From CALNZV01 sp942491115 (GTDB lineage: Bacteria; Desulfobacterota; Desulfobacteria; Desulfobacterales; UBA5852): a stretch of DNA of 64,000 bases. The notes under the pieces were generated by a model, which was not told the DNA's origin, searched no databases, and saw nothing but the letters and a program-made list of their open reading frames with translations. Position numbers and translations under genes: made by a program. How positions within the stretch are numbered: position 1 is the stretch's first letter; each line of letters opens with the position of its first letter. The stretch lies in assembly GCA_942491115.1 (NCBI GenBank), contig CALNZV010000001.1, positions 641,380-705,379 of the forward strand, read 5' to 3'. Positions 45,449 to 54,924 of the stretch are shown here, piece after piece.

Positions 45449-47449
45449 TCAGGAAAAGACCATGGCGATATACGAAAGAATCAGCACAAGGCACGACGTC
45501 AGGGCATAGGGCACCGGGTAGGCCACCGCGCAGATGGCGCTCTGGCTGACATCCTGGACACCGTTTAGCGTCGGTGTACTGTTGCGACCACCGGCACAGG
45601 CCCCGGCCAGGATGATCGGGTTCATCTTGCGGATGTAAAGCCCGTAGAGCCAGGCCAGTAAAGGCGGAACGAGGGCACCGATCAATCCCAGCACGGCAAT
45701 CCAGATAACCACGGTCCCCTGGAAGGAAGCCATGATCTTGGGGCCGACGCCGGCCGCCAGCACGGCCACGAACATGCTCAGACCGATGTCATTGAGAAAT
45801 GAACGCGCGCCTTCGCTGGTGGGTCCGCCAAAATCCGGGTTGCGTGTGCGCAGCCACGACACGAAGATGCCCATCAGCATACAACCGGCTGAAGTCCCCA
45901 GTGCGAAGGGGATACCGCCGATCTTTACGCTGGCATGGCCGATGATAAACCCGGCCAGCAGCGCCACCGCCATGAAGGCCACCTCGGTATAGGCACTTTC
46001 AACGTGCGGCACGCTCTTGAGCGCCTTGGCGGCCTGGTTCACACACCAGGCCGGCCCGGCCAGGCGCAGCACGTCGCCCTTCTCCACCACCGTCTTGGGC
46101 TGATGGGGGATCGCCACACCGGCACGGAACATGGACTTGAGATAGACCCCGAAACCGATCTCGCGGCCGAGCTCTTCGAGGGTTTTCCCGGCATACTCGG
46201 TCTTGCCAATGTGAAGGTCGGCGACCTCGATGTCGACCTGTCTGGCCCGGGGCTCATCGGCCTCGGTGCCCACCACGTCCTGAGCTTTGCTGATAAGGCT
46301 CCCGTACTGGCCCATGACGCCGATGATGTCGCCCATCTGCAGCGTGGGGTTGTCGTGGGCGTCGATCACCTCGTCACCCCGCACCACCTTGAGTATGGCG
46401 GCATGCGGAAACTTCTTGAAAAGATCCTGCACCGACTGGCCCGCCAGTTCTTCGTGCTCGACCTTGTAGGAGCGAATCTGCTCGCCGGTGAACCCCAGAA
46501 TCGACGTGCCGGCCGTGCCCGGCAAGGCGCCGCCGTCCTCACCGCTTTCGAAGGAAGCTTCGGCCTCTTTGGCCGCTTGCACCGGGTCATGGCCGAACAT
46601 CGCGGGCAGGTACTTGACAAACAGGATGGTGAAGATCGACGACAGTACGTAGCTGATGGCGTAACCCGCGGCCATGTTGGCGCCGACCATGTCCGCCGTC
46701 AGACCGGCGGGCATCTTGAATGCCCCGCTGCTGACCGCCGAACCGGCAACCCCCATCACCGCGGTGACCGTGTAGCTTCCCGAGATGATCCCCGCCGCGT
46801 AGCCCGGTGCGAGGCCCAGCAGCTTCGCGCCGAAAAACACGAGCAGCACATTCGCGACGCAGACGATCAGACCAATCATGATGAAATCGAATCCGCCGCG
46901 CGCCAGGCCGGAGAAGAACTGCGGTCCGACCCGCATGCCAAGGGCGTACATGAACATCATCAGGAAGATATCTTCCACCAGGCCCGGGATCTCGTAAGTG
47001 ATCCCGAAGACCGCGCTGGAGATCAGGGCGATGGCGATGCCGACCACCAGGGTTCCGGCCGTTGTACCAAGGCTGATACTGGCGACCGTGAGGCGGCCGA
47101 GCGGGTAACCCAGGGCCAGGGCCAGGAACAGATAGGCAAAGGGATTTTTGGCCAGGTAGTCGAGGAGGAAGCCCGCTATGCCGTGGGGTTGCTTCTTGGC
47201 CTGGGCGTCTTTTTTAGCAGCGGCTGCCTTGCCGCCAGAAGTTTTGGCATCCTTTTTGGCGGCATCCGCCGCATGGGCGTCGTTGGCGGCCAGCAGGATG
47301 CCGCTGCCCTGGGTGCCAATGTCAGTTGCCTGGGCTGGACCTGCGGACAGAATGACCCCCCAGGCCAGGATAAACAACAGAACGGCCCCGGTCAGGAAAT
47401 GGGCGGCCGGGTGCTGCTTGTAGGGTTGAATTCTTATTTGAGCGTTCAT
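45449..47449 (-). CDS. AspT-type amino acid antiporter
   Basis: A 666-residue membrane protein of the aspartate:alanine exchanger (AspT/YidE) group. Two membrane halves flank a cytoplasmic pair of TrkA-C-like domains (AAILKVVRGDEVIDAHDNP; VEKGDVLRLAGPAWCVNQA). FLMMFMYALGMRVGPQFFSG and AGACAGGRNSTPTLNGVQD are family motifs. An N-terminal Ala/Lys-rich segment follows a signal-like helix. The chosen ATG (47449) has AAGGA nine bases upstream; an alternative is 47470. It lies directly downstream of glutamate decarboxylase and probably exchanges the substrate and product of that enzyme. Confidence 0.85.
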   Translation of the reverse strand: MNAQIRIQPYKQHPAAHFLTGAVLLFILAWGVILSAGPAQATDIGTQGSGILLAANDAHAADAAKKDAKTSGGKAAAAKKDAQAKKQPHGIAGFLLDYLAKNPFAYLFLALALGYPLGRLTVASISLGTTAGTLVVGIAIALISSAVFGITYEIPGLVEDIFLMMFMYALGMRVGPQFFSGLARGGFDFIMIGLIVCVANVLLVFFGAKLLGLAPGYAAGIISGSYTVTAVMGVAGSAVSSGAFKMPAGLTADMVGANMAAGYAISYVLSSIFTILFVKYLPAMFGHDPVQAAKEAEASFESGEDGGALPGTAGTSILGFTGEQIRSYKVEHEELAGQSVQDLFKKFPHAAILKVVRGDEVIDAHDNPTLQMGDIIGVMGQYGSLISKAQDVVGTEADEPRARQVDIEVADLHIGKTEYAGKTLEELGREIGFGVYLKSMFRAGVAIPHQPKTVVEKGDVLRLAGPAWCVNQAAKALKSVPHVESAYTEVAFMAVALLAGFIIGHASVKIGGIPFALGTSAGCMLMGIFVSWLRTRNPDFGGPTSEGARSFLNDIGLSMFVAVLAAGVGPKIMASFQGTVVIWIAVLGLIGALVPPLLAWLYGLYIRKMNPIILAGACAGGRNSTPTLNGVQDVSQSAICAVAYPVPYALTSCLVLILSYIAMVFS

Positions 47450-47570
47450 GGTCGCTTGTCCTTCCGTCATGACTGACGCCCCCCGCTTCACAAAAGCTTG
47501 AGGGTTGCGTCCTGCGGTTATCGATGCATCGCAAGCTGTCCAGGTGGCAGATACCGGGTTTCAGGTGTCG

Positions 47571-47667
47571 GGTTTCAGGTTTCAGGAAAAACAGCATGGG
47601 GTAGGGCACATCACACAATTCTGACACCTGATCACTGACACCTTCTTCCCTCCTGAAACCTGAAACC
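47571..47667. terminator. inverted repeat between gad and antiporter genes
   Basis: GGTTTCAGGTTTCAGG at 47571-47586 is the exact complement of CCTGAAACCTGAAACC at 47652-47667, giving a 16-bp stem with a 65-base loop. It could weaken transcription between the two genes. It belongs to the word-repeat sequence type also seen near 53560 and 55900, so a role as terminator is only a possibility. Confidence 0.4.
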
Positions 47668-47683
47668 AGCCGTCCGACCCTTA

Positions 47684-49078
47684 TCAGCTGTGCTTGAAGC
47701 TGCCGGACTCTTCTTCGGTGCCCTTGTGGGACACCGGGTTTTTCTCGAAGTAGGCCATGCAGCTCTTGAGGTCGGTGACCAGCAGGTCGGCCAGGTCGCG
47801 GCTGACCCCGTGACGCACCAGGATGCGCATGATTACCAGATCCTGCCGGTTGGCCGGCATGGCGTAGGCGGCAATCTGCCAGCCGCGCATGCGGATCCGG
47901 TCGGAGAGATCGTAAAGGTTGAACCCTGGATCAACACCGTCTTTAAGCGACCAGCTCATGGCCGGAATGCCGCCGCGGCCATCATAGATGATCTTGAAGG
48001 GCCCCAGTTTGTCGATCTCGTCGGCCAGATACTGGGCCGTGTCGTAGCAGGCCTGCTGGATCTTGCGGTAGCCTTCCTTACCCAGGCGCAGAAAGTTGTA
48101 GTACTGGGCCACGATCTGCCCGCCGGGGCGGGAAAAGTTCAAGGCAAAGGTGGGCATGTTGCCGCCCAGGTAGTTGACCCAGAAGATCAGATCATCGGGC
48201 AGGTCTTCCTTGTCACGCCAGACCACCCAGCCGACCCCCAGGGGTGCCAGACCGAATTTATGCCCCGACGTGTTGATCGATTTGACGCGCGGCAGGCGAA
48301 AATCCCACTCCAGATCCGGATCCACAAAAGGTGCCAGAAATCCGCCGCTGGCGCCGTCCACGTGAATGGGGATGTCCAGCCCCGTATCTTTCTGTAATTG
48401 ATCCAGCGCGTCGCTGACCGCCTTGACCGGCTCGTACTGGCAAGTAAACGTCACGCCCAGGGTGGGCACCACGCCTATGGTATTCTCGTCGCAGCGTTTG
48501 ACAGCCTCTTCGGCGGTCATGATCAGGCGATCGCCCTCCATGGGGATTTCCCGCAGTTCCACGTCCCAGTATTTGGCGAACTTGTGCCAGCAGACCTGCA
48601 CCGGACCGCAGACCATGTTGGGTTTGTCTGTGGGCTTGCCGGCGGCCTTCATCTTCTCGCGCCAGCGCCACTTCATGGCCATGCCGCCCAGCATGGCGGC
48701 CTCGCTGGAGCCCGTGGTGGAGCAGCCCAGGGTGTTGGCGGCATCCGGCGAGTTCCAGAGGTCGGCCAGGATGTGCACACAGCGGTTTTCGATCTCGGCC
48801 GATTGGGGATACTCGTCCTTGTCGATCATGTTCTTGTCGATGCACTCGTCCATGAGCTGATGAACCTCGGGATCCAGCCAGGTCTGGCAGAAGGTGGCCA
48901 GGTTCTGGCGGGCGTTGCCGTCCAGCATCAGCTCGTCGTGCACCACCTGGTAGGCGTGGCGCGGGTCGTGCTCCTTTTCCGGCATTTTGTACTTGGGCAT
49001 TACCACCGAAAGATCCGAGGAAGCATACACATCGTCCAGAAGATCCGCTCTGATTTTGTCTTTTTCATGTAAGGCCAT
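47684..49078 (-). CDS. gadB: glutamate decarboxylase
   Basis: A complete 464-residue PLP enzyme that converts glutamate to GABA and CO2, consuming a proton. Motifs are STTGSSEAAMLGGMAMKW, IHVDGASGGFLAPF (PLP-binding Asp) and INTSGHKFGLAPLG with the PLP lysine. The C-terminus ends GSFKHS, like the histidine-containing tail that closes the active site in E. coli GadB. The start at 49078 follows AGAAGGAGAAAAC. With the adjacent antiporter it could form an acid-resistance or energy-yielding cycle. A broken second copy is at 33840. Confidence 0.93.
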   Translation of the reverse strand: MALHEKDKIRADLLDDVYASSDLSVVMPKYKMPEKEHDPRHAYQVVHDELMLDGNARQNLATFCQTWLDPEVHQLMDECIDKNMIDKDEYPQSAEIENRCVHILADLWNSPDAANTLGCSTTGSSEAAMLGGMAMKWRWREKMKAAGKPTDKPNMVCGPVQVCWHKFAKYWDVELREIPMEGDRLIMTAEEAVKRCDENTIGVVPTLGVTFTCQYEPVKAVSDALDQLQKDTGLDIPIHVDGASGGFLAPFVDPDLEWDFRLPRVKSINTSGHKFGLAPLGVGWVVWRDKEDLPDDLIFWVNYLGGNMPTFALNFSRPGGQIVAQYYNFLRLGKEGYRKIQQACYDTAQYLADEIDKLGPFKIIYDGRGGIPAMSWSLKDGVDPGFNLYDLSDRIRMRGWQIAAYAMPANRQDLVIMRILVRHGVSRDLADLLVTDLKSCMAYFEKNPVSHKGTEEESGSFKHS

Positions 49079-49204
49079 TGTTTTCTCCTTCTGCTGTGGT
49101 TGGTGATCATTCAAAGGGTTTTGTAAAACTGTGGTTTATAACCAAACCAGTCGTCCAGCCATCAATAAACGAACGCCGAATCGATGATCCAATGTCTGGA
49201 AGGC

Positions 49205-49459
49205 TCACTCCTCGAGGTGCTCGACCGAAAGCAACGGAAGATGCATCTCGTAAATGGTGTTAAGTATCCCGGTCAAAGCGGCCTGATCCGATAATCGGCC
49301 GACAAGGGTGGCGATTTGACTGCCACCAGGTCCCTGTTGGGTGGTAATATGCATGCCACCCAGCCAATCCGAACGGTCCTCGTCCAGAAAGCCCTTGATA
49401 CGAATTCGGTATGTTCCCGGCCCATCGAAAGTCAGCTGATCGTTGGATTGATGCTCCAT
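49205..49459 (-). CDS. small conserved-looking protein of unknown function
   Basis: An 84-residue soluble protein starting at ATG 49459 behind AAGGA. It begins with a beta-rich part (YRIRIKGFLDEDRSDWLGGM), then GRLSDQAALTGILNTIYEMH ending LPLLSVEHLEE. It lies just upstream of gad in the same direction. The final helix-strand pattern recurs in small proteins I have seen in many bacteria, but no function is known to me. Confidence 0.6.
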   Translation of the reverse strand: MEHQSNDQLTFDGPGTYRIRIKGFLDEDRSDWLGGMHITTQQGPGGSQIATLVGRLSDQAALTGILNTIYEMHLPLLSVEHLEE

Positions 49460-49606
49460 GACATATTTTCCTTTATAGCGAATAAATCCAATGCCACCCG
49501 TTGCTTCCGCCAACGGATTTCGTACCATCCGGGCGACCCGGGGATCATTTTCCCGTGGTGCGGGCGCTTTTCGATCTTCCGGCCCGCCCCGCTGGCCGCC
49601 GGGCGT

Positions 49607-50758
49607 TTACTCGATGGATTGAGCGTATATGTCGCCTTCAATTGCGACCAGGTGCGGGATCACGTTGCCGCTCCACCCCTTCTGGGCATACCGGTCGATC
49701 CGTTTGATCAGCCGCACCGGCTGACCCGCGGCGAAGTTGTAATCATCGAAATCGAAGAACACGTCTGACGGCGCAATCAGGGACCTGAAGCGATAGTGCC
49801 TGTTGGTCAGGTCCGAAATTGTCTGGAAATACGTACTGGCACCACCGTAGGTTTCGTTGGGGTCCGTAAGTGTGGCAACCAACTTCTTGACGACGTCTTT
49901 GTCTTCGGCCGGGGCCGGCAGTCCGGCGGGCATCATCGAGGTGGCAAGCGCTGAGTACATGAAGCCGTATGCGGTGGGAGCATCGTTCTTTCTCGGCTTC
50001 GGCAGATGCCTCAAGAAAAAGTCAGAACGGACAAAACGGTCGGATGCGGACCAACTGACCGGCAGCTTGTCTTGTGTCACGTCCTTGTACCTGGCGGCGT
50101 TCTCGAGCTCTTTCTGGTAGGACGGCGGGTTGGTCAGGATCCGGAACTCCGGGCCGTGGAAGATCTCGACCTTGCCCTTCTGGATCTCGACGATGGCCGA
50201 GTCGCCCGAGCTATCCGCCATGGCCAGATGTTTCGGCGTAGCATAACTGAAACCCGAGCCCTTCTTGCCCACCACGGAAACAACGTGAACCTTGTTTCTG
50301 ATAGCGTCCACTGCGTCGGCAACCGTTGCGAAGTTATCGAGCACGAAACTCACCCGGTGATCCTCGTCCAGTTCCTTCTTATTACTGTCCGGTGCGACCG
50401 TCTCGTTCGGATCACCATCCACGTAGAACAGCGTGCGAGCTGTTAATCCTGCTTCGTTCATGCCGTCGTTCGGGAAACGGTTATTGGCATAGACAGCGAC
50501 GTTGCCGTACTTGACCGTCCAACTGACCGATTTGGACCGCTTGGTTTCATCCGCCGTGCCATATCGCTTGACCCCGCGCGGCGTCGCGACGAAAGTGGGA
50601 TGCGAGGCGGTGACATAGTCCTCGTTGCGCCCGACGATCATCAGACCCGGGTTGGTGTTCCAGAAAATCCGGGTACAGGCTTCGATTTTCGCTGTCATGC
50701 CCAGGAGCCAACCCAAACCTGCCGCAAGAACAGCATACAGGATTAATTGCCTGTTCAC
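49607..50758 (-). CDS. secreted linear amide C-N hydrolase (choloylglycine hydrolase family)
   Basis: A 383-residue Ntn hydrolase with a signal peptide; the start is GTG 50758 after AGGAAGG. The mature enzyme should begin at the catalytic cysteine in KIEACTRIFWNT. NPGLMIVGRNEDYV, VYANNRFPNDGMNEAGLTA and NPPSYQKELEN-type motifs fit the penicillin V acylase/bile salt hydrolase group. The natural substrate (bile salts, N-acyl amino acids or homoserine lactones) cannot be told. Confidence 0.85.
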   Translation of the reverse strand: MNRQLILYAVLAAGLGWLLGMTAKIEACTRIFWNTNPGLMIVGRNEDYVTASHPTFVATPRGVKRYGTADETKRSKSVSWTVKYGNVAVYANNRFPNDGMNEAGLTARTLFYVDGDPNETVAPDSNKKELDEDHRVSFVLDNFATVADAVDAIRNKVHVVSVVGKKGSGFSYATPKHLAMADSSGDSAIVEIQKGKVEIFHGPEFRILTNPPSYQKELENAARYKDVTQDKLPVSWSASDRFVRSDFFLRHLPKPRKNDAPTAYGFMYSALATSMMPAGLPAPAEDKDVVKKLVATLTDPNETYGGASTYFQTISDLTNRHYRFRSLIAPSDVFFDFDDYNFAAGQPVRLIKRIDRYAQKGWSGNVIPHLVAIEGDIYAQSIE

Positions 50759-50770
50759 GTTTGCCTTCCT

Positions 50771-50832
50771 GATCGAAACACTATTTGCCCCTGTAGACTG
50801 TCTTGCCCTGCAAGACCGTCTGCAGCACCTTT
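50771..50832. repeat. 62-bp duplicate of the amidohydrolase 3' end
   Basis: This segment matches 51596-51657, the end of the amidohydrolase gene and its stop codon, at all but three of 62 positions. It encodes KVLQTVLQGKTVYRGK on the minus strand, with no gene body attached. It is either a tandem duplication scar or a remnant of a deleted paralogue. Confidence 0.8.
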
Positions 50833-50874
50833 CTTGCGGCCCCATGTTGCCCTCAGACAAACCGGGTATCCGCA

Positions 50875-51540
50875 TTATTCATAGTTCTCCACGCTGCTGG
50901 CGGCCAGGGTGTAGCCGGCATCGACGTCGGCGGAACCGTCGACAAAATAGAGTTTACGGGTTATTTTCCCGACCGACATCTTGCCGGTCACCCAGACGGC
51001 CGCATATATTCCCTCGAGCTTAAACGCTTCGTCCGCAAGTACGTGAACCATCTGGTTTTCAGGGGGCGGCGGCACGTGGATACAGGCCCCGACGTAAGGC
51101 ACCAGCAAAAACTCGATGACCTTGTTGTCTTCAAATTCGAGGGGCAGCACGTATCCGGGCATTCGAATCCGCTGGCCGTCCAACGCCGCTACCGGTTGGA
51201 TCTGCCGGTGCTTTAACCGGCGCAGTTCATCGTACTTGGCAATCATCCGATCGACATCGATGCCCGCTTCCGTAAGCTGCCGGGTCAGCTCCCGGGCCTT
51301 TTTTACGATGGCATCGTCCAGCGGCTTATCATTCTTTGCCTGGCGGTCGCTCACCCAAATAATGTTTCCCAGGGCTTTGAGTTGATCCTGCGGCAGGGCT
51401 TTGAAGGGGTCCTCGACGGCCTGCACTTTGGGCACCAAGTCCGACCAGGTTAGCTGGCGAACCTGATTGGCCGCAACGGGCATAATCAGCCCGGGAATCA
51501 ACAGCAGAACCACGAAAAGTTTGGCAATCGTTGTTTTCAA
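50875..51540 (-). CDS. DUF3299 secreted protein
   Basis: A 221-residue protein with a signal peptide (LFVVLLLIPGLIMPVAANQ) and the DUF3299 core: RIRMPGYVLPLEFEDNKVIE, then FLLVPYVGACIHVPPPPENQ. The start is TTG 51540 after AAGGAA. The conserved cysteine and histidine suggest metal binding, but the function is unknown. Confidence 0.82.
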   Translation of the reverse strand: MKTTIAKLFVVLLLIPGLIMPVAANQVRQLTWSDLVPKVQAVEDPFKALPQDQLKALGNIIWVSDRQAKNDKPLDDAIVKKARELTRQLTEAGIDVDRMIAKYDELRRLKHRQIQPVAALDGQRIRMPGYVLPLEFEDNKVIEFLLVPYVGACIHVPPPPENQMVHVLADEAFKLEGIYAAVWVTGKMSVGKITRKLYFVDGSADVDAGYTLAASSVENYE

Positions 51541-51606
51541 CAGAGTTCCTTCTTTGGGATTTGGTTAAGTCGCTGATCGTTGGATTGATGCGCCCTGATC
51601 GAAACC

Positions 51607-53373
51607 CTATTTGCCCTTGTAGACCGTCTTGCCCTGCAAGACCGTCTGCAGCACCTTGGTTTCATGAATCTTCTGTGCCGGAATTTTCAGCAGGTTCTGG
51701 TTGATCACGATGAAGTCGGCCGACTTGCCGACCTCGATGGTGCCGGTCTCGTTCTCCTTCTGCATGGCCATGGCGCCGTTGCGGGTGAAGATCTGGATCG
51801 CCGTCTCGATATCGACACGTTCATCCGGGTTCCACTGGCCGTATTCGGGATGCCCCGGATATTGACGCGTCACCATGCCCTCGAGGCCCACCCAGGGATT
51901 CGGATCCGGGACGTTGTCCCAGTCGCTGCCGTAGGTCACCACGGCGCCGGCATCGACCATGCTCTTGATCGGCGTCTGGATGATATCAAACCGGTCGCGC
52001 CCGATCATCCCCATCCACTGATAGTTGGCGCTGGGATCCGGCACCCAGATGTTGAAGGGCGACACCTCGGCGATCATGTTGGACCGCTCGATGGCCAGCC
52101 GTTCCAGCTCGCTGGGGTAGATAAGCATGGAGTGGGCCAGGTGATGCCGCGGTCCACTGCCGTTGGCGCGCCGTACGGCTTCGATCGAGTTCAGGAAATG
52201 GCGCACCGACAGGCTGCCGGTGGCGTGGGCCATCACCTTCAGCCCTTCCTTGTCGAAACGCAGCATCCAGGTCGCGAAGGTCGACTCGTCGATAGCCGGC
52301 GCGCCGAATATCGGCGCGGTCACGTAGCGGTCGATCATCGGCGCGCCGCCCTCGGCATCGTTGGGCACACCGTCCATGTAGACCTTGACGCCGTCGACGT
52401 TAATCAACGCCGTGTTCTGGCCGCGCTTTTCGCGGGTCATGAAGGTCTTGGCCTGTTCCTCCAGCGTGGTGGTCACGTAGCGGGTGTTGAAATCCCAGCT
52501 CCCCTGGATGCGCAACGTCAGTTTGCCCTGGGATTCCAGGCCGCGGTAAGCCTTGATTCGCACCGGGTCGAGCTGCGGGGTGACGATCGCCGTGATGCCA
52601 TGGCTGTTGAGCTGGTCGAAGATCCAGATCGCGCGTTCCTGCACCACCTCATCTTTCGGTGACGGCATGACGGCCGTGATCAGCCCGAGGGCCTTGTCGT
52701 GCAGCGTACCGGTGGGATTTCCCGAGCTGTCCCGATCGATGACCCCGGCTTCCGGATTCGGCGTGTCCTTGGTGATCTTGGCGGCCTTGAGTGCGGCCGA
52801 GTTGACCCAGGCCAGATGGTTGCTCCAGTCGTGCAGGAACACCGGGTTGTCGGGGGCGACTTCGTCCAGCATCTTGGCATTGAGCTTTTTGTAGTCCATG
52901 GCCCATTTGGAGCCTTCGATCCACTCGCCCTTCTTGGGCTTCTTTTCGGCAATATGCTTTTTGATCGCGGCCTTGATATCGTCGACCGACGAGCTTACGG
53001 GGAAGAGCACGCCGAGTGCCGTCAGCGCACCGCGCAACGCGTGGATGTGGGTGTCGACCAGACTGGGCATGACCATCTTGCTTTTGAGATCGACCGTCTT
53101 GGTGTCCTTGCCGGTAACGGCCTTCATGTCCTCGTTGCTGCCAACGGCGATGAATTGACCATCCTTGACAGCAAACGCCTGGGCGCGGCTGCGCGGGCCG
53201 TCCACCGTGTAGACGAAGCCTTTATGGTATACCACATCGGCAGGGCCTTTGGTATCGTCCTTTTTGGATGCATCGGTCGTCGCGGCGCCCAGCGGCAGCG
53301 CTACCACAATAAATAAAAGCGCACCGATTCCGGTGCTTTTGAGAATATGGCGCCTTGAACTGAAATGAATCAT
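51607..53373 (-). CDS. Tat-exported metal-dependent amidohydrolase (YtcJ type)
   Basis: A 588-residue protein starting at ATG 53373 (GGAGG upstream). The N-terminus SSRRHILKSTGIGALLFIV matches a twin-arginine signal. The amidohydrolase-3 fold follows, with VMPSLVDTHIHALRGAL (metal-binding HxH), LKVMAHATGSLSVR and TYGSDWDNVPDPNP (late Asp ligand region). The substrate is unknown. It ends the gene group with the Ntn amidase and DUF3299, all exported, which suggests linked breakdown of an amide compound in the periplasm. Confidence 0.85.
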   Translation of the reverse strand: MIHFSSRRHILKSTGIGALLFIVVALPLGAATTDASKKDDTKGPADVVYHKGFVYTVDGPRSRAQAFAVKDGQFIAVGSNEDMKAVTGKDTKTVDLKSKMVMPSLVDTHIHALRGALTALGVLFPVSSSVDDIKAAIKKHIAEKKPKKGEWIEGSKWAMDYKKLNAKMLDEVAPDNPVFLHDWSNHLAWVNSAALKAAKITKDTPNPEAGVIDRDSSGNPTGTLHDKALGLITAVMPSPKDEVVQERAIWIFDQLNSHGITAIVTPQLDPVRIKAYRGLESQGKLTLRIQGSWDFNTRYVTTTLEEQAKTFMTREKRGQNTALINVDGVKVYMDGVPNDAEGGAPMIDRYVTAPIFGAPAIDESTFATWMLRFDKEGLKVMAHATGSLSVRHFLNSIEAVRRANGSGPRHHLAHSMLIYPSELERLAIERSNMIAEVSPFNIWVPDPSANYQWMGMIGRDRFDIIQTPIKSMVDAGAVVTYGSDWDNVPDPNPWVGLEGMVTRQYPGHPEYGQWNPDERVDIETAIQIFTRNGAMAMQKENETGTIEVGKSADFIVINQNLLKIPAQKIHETKVLQTVLQGKTVYKGK

Positions 53374-54269
53374 GGGATACCTCCGTCCCGCCCTTCGGGC
53401 CTTAGGTACGAATGGTTTTGGTCATCAGGATGAATCGGATGGATAGAACCTGTCGCAAATAGAAATCATTACGATTAATGTAATGTTTGACAGACCTGAA
53501 CGAAAGGGAATCACCCGAAAAGTTGTAAAAAAGTGGTAGGAGGGGATGTTTATAGGTTCGGGGTTCTGGGTTCAGAGGTTCTGGAGTTCTGGGTTCTAGG
53601 TTCTGGGTTCCCTGTTCTGGGTTCAGAGTTCAGAGGCTAAAGGGAATCAACGCTCAACTTCGAACTTTCAACGTTGAACATCGAATACAGAATTCGCTCC
53701 GCTCTGCGATTTGATTTTTAAGTTCCCGTTCGACGTTGGATCCGCCGGAGGCGGACAAGTGCCTGCTCGCCTTTGGCGAGTTCAATGTTCGATGTTCTCG
53801 GGGTTCTGGGTTCAGAGGCTAAAAAGAATGAACGCCCAACTTCGAACTTTCAACGTCGAACTTCGAGTGAAGTCTCCTCCCGCAGAGCGGGAGGCCTCAG
53901 GTAGCCCCCCCCGAGAGGGGCTTGGGGGTACGCTGCGGCTGTTGGGGGGCATCCCCTTTGTCACGCGCCGAGCATCGACGCGGTGGACGGAAAAAGCCCG
54001 CGGGCTGTCTGAGCGAAGCGAGTTCCCGCGGGCGCCGGCCGCCGTGGCGACGCGCAGGATTAAGCGGGACACGGGCGTTTTCTTTTGGTTCGTTTTCTTT
54101 CACGGGAAAGAAAATGAACAAACCGAGCAATACACCGGATCGGTTGAACCTCTCAGGGTCCTCCACCAGAGGTGGAGGGTTTAGATCAGGACTAAGATCA
54201 TCTAACTGAAATTTTATGCGTTTTGACGGGGTGGGGGGGTCTGTCATGCGTAAAGTGGCAACGTCACCG
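53374..54269. other. repeat-rich intergenic region of about 0.9 kb
   Basis: This region holds runs of the word GGTTCTGGGTTC (53555-53630), the direct repeat at 53605-53783, a partial third copy (53803-53873), and hairpins (CCCGCGGG...CCCGCGGG near 53996-54030; TTCTTTCACGGGAAAGAA near 54095). Open frames here have no conserved domain that I recognise and are probably spurious. Confidence 0.6.
53605..53783. repeat. direct repeat flanking the AbiE pair, left copy
   Basis: The block with CAACTTCGAACTTTCAACGT and AGAATTCGCTCCGCTCTGCG recurs at 55628-55819 in the same orientation with few differences. The two copies bracket the AbiEi/AbiEii genes and no others. Confidence 0.85.
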
Positions 54270-54298
54270 TTGACAGTAGCCTTCATGTAAAATATATT
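54270..54298 (+). promoter_or_regulatory. predicted sigma70 promoter of the abiE pair
   Basis: A perfect -35 box TTGACA (54270-54275) and a -10 box TATATT (54293-54298) are separated by 17 bp. The expected transcript start is about 25 bp before the ATG at 54331. AT-rich DNA downstream lacks a clear ribosome site. Confidence 0.6.
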
Positions 54299-54330
54299 TA
54301 ATTAACAAATTTGATAATTATATATATCTG

Positions 54331-54924
54331 ATGAAATTTCTTGAACTGCATAAAATAGACAAATTTTGTTTCGGCTACGAGGACATATCCAGAGTCCTTG
54401 GCATCAGTCCTGCCTCGGCCAGAGTTACCGCGAGTCGCTACACGAAACAGGGGCTATTGCTCCGCGTGAAAAAAAACCTGTATGTCTTGCGGCAAGTATG
54501 GGACGCGGCTGGCCGGGAGGATAAATTACGGCTGGCCAATTTAAGCCAGGTCCCGTCCTACATATCGCTCATGACCGCTTTGGACTATTACGACATCACA
54601 ACACAGGTGCAGCGGGATTTTTTCGAATCGGTGGCCGTAAAGAGGTCAAAGGAAATCCGTTTAAACGGCAGTGTTTTTCGGTATGCCAAACTGGCTGCGC
54701 ATCTTTATGGCGGTTTTATAAAAGAAAAAGATCTATTTATTGCGACGCCCGAAAAAGCACTTGTGGATGCATTTTATCTGATGTCATATGGCCGATACAG
54801 CCTTGACATCTCCTCTTTGGATGCCGTGAAACTCGACCGTCGCGAAATCGAACGCCTGAGTCGAACATTTCCCCTGAAAACCAGAAATATGTTGGTGCGA
54901 TATGGATATCTTCAGACAGCATGA
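54331..54924 (+). CDS. abiEi: AbiEi-type antitoxin/transcriptional regulator
   Basis: A 197-residue protein with an N-terminal winged helix-turn-helix (YEDISRVLGISPASARVTAS) and an AbiEi-like C-terminal domain (FIKEKDLFIATPEKALVDAF). It should bind the promoter and repress the operon and, in characterised type IV systems, oppose the toxin without direct contact. It overlaps the toxin gene by 23 bp. It is much more AT-rich than its neighbours, a sign of transfer. Confidence 0.85.
   Translation: MKFLELHKIDKFCFGYEDISRVLGISPASARVTASRYTKQGLLLRVKKNLYVLRQVWDAAGREDKLRLANLSQVPSYISLMTALDYYDITTQVQRDFFESVAVKRSKEIRLNGSVFRYAKLAAHLYGGFIKEKDLFIATPEKALVDAFYLMSYGRYSLDISSLDAVKLDRREIERLSRTFPLKTRNMLVRYGYLQTA

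Noticed and set aside
45935..47476. A 513-codon plus-strand frame opposite the AspT-type antiporter
   Set aside because: Antisense shadow; the minus-strand protein has clear family motifs.
53897..54286. Open frames in the repeat-rich DNA before the AbiE pair
   Set aside because: They overlap hairpins and repeats, have no ribosome site, and resemble spurious frames common in such sequence.
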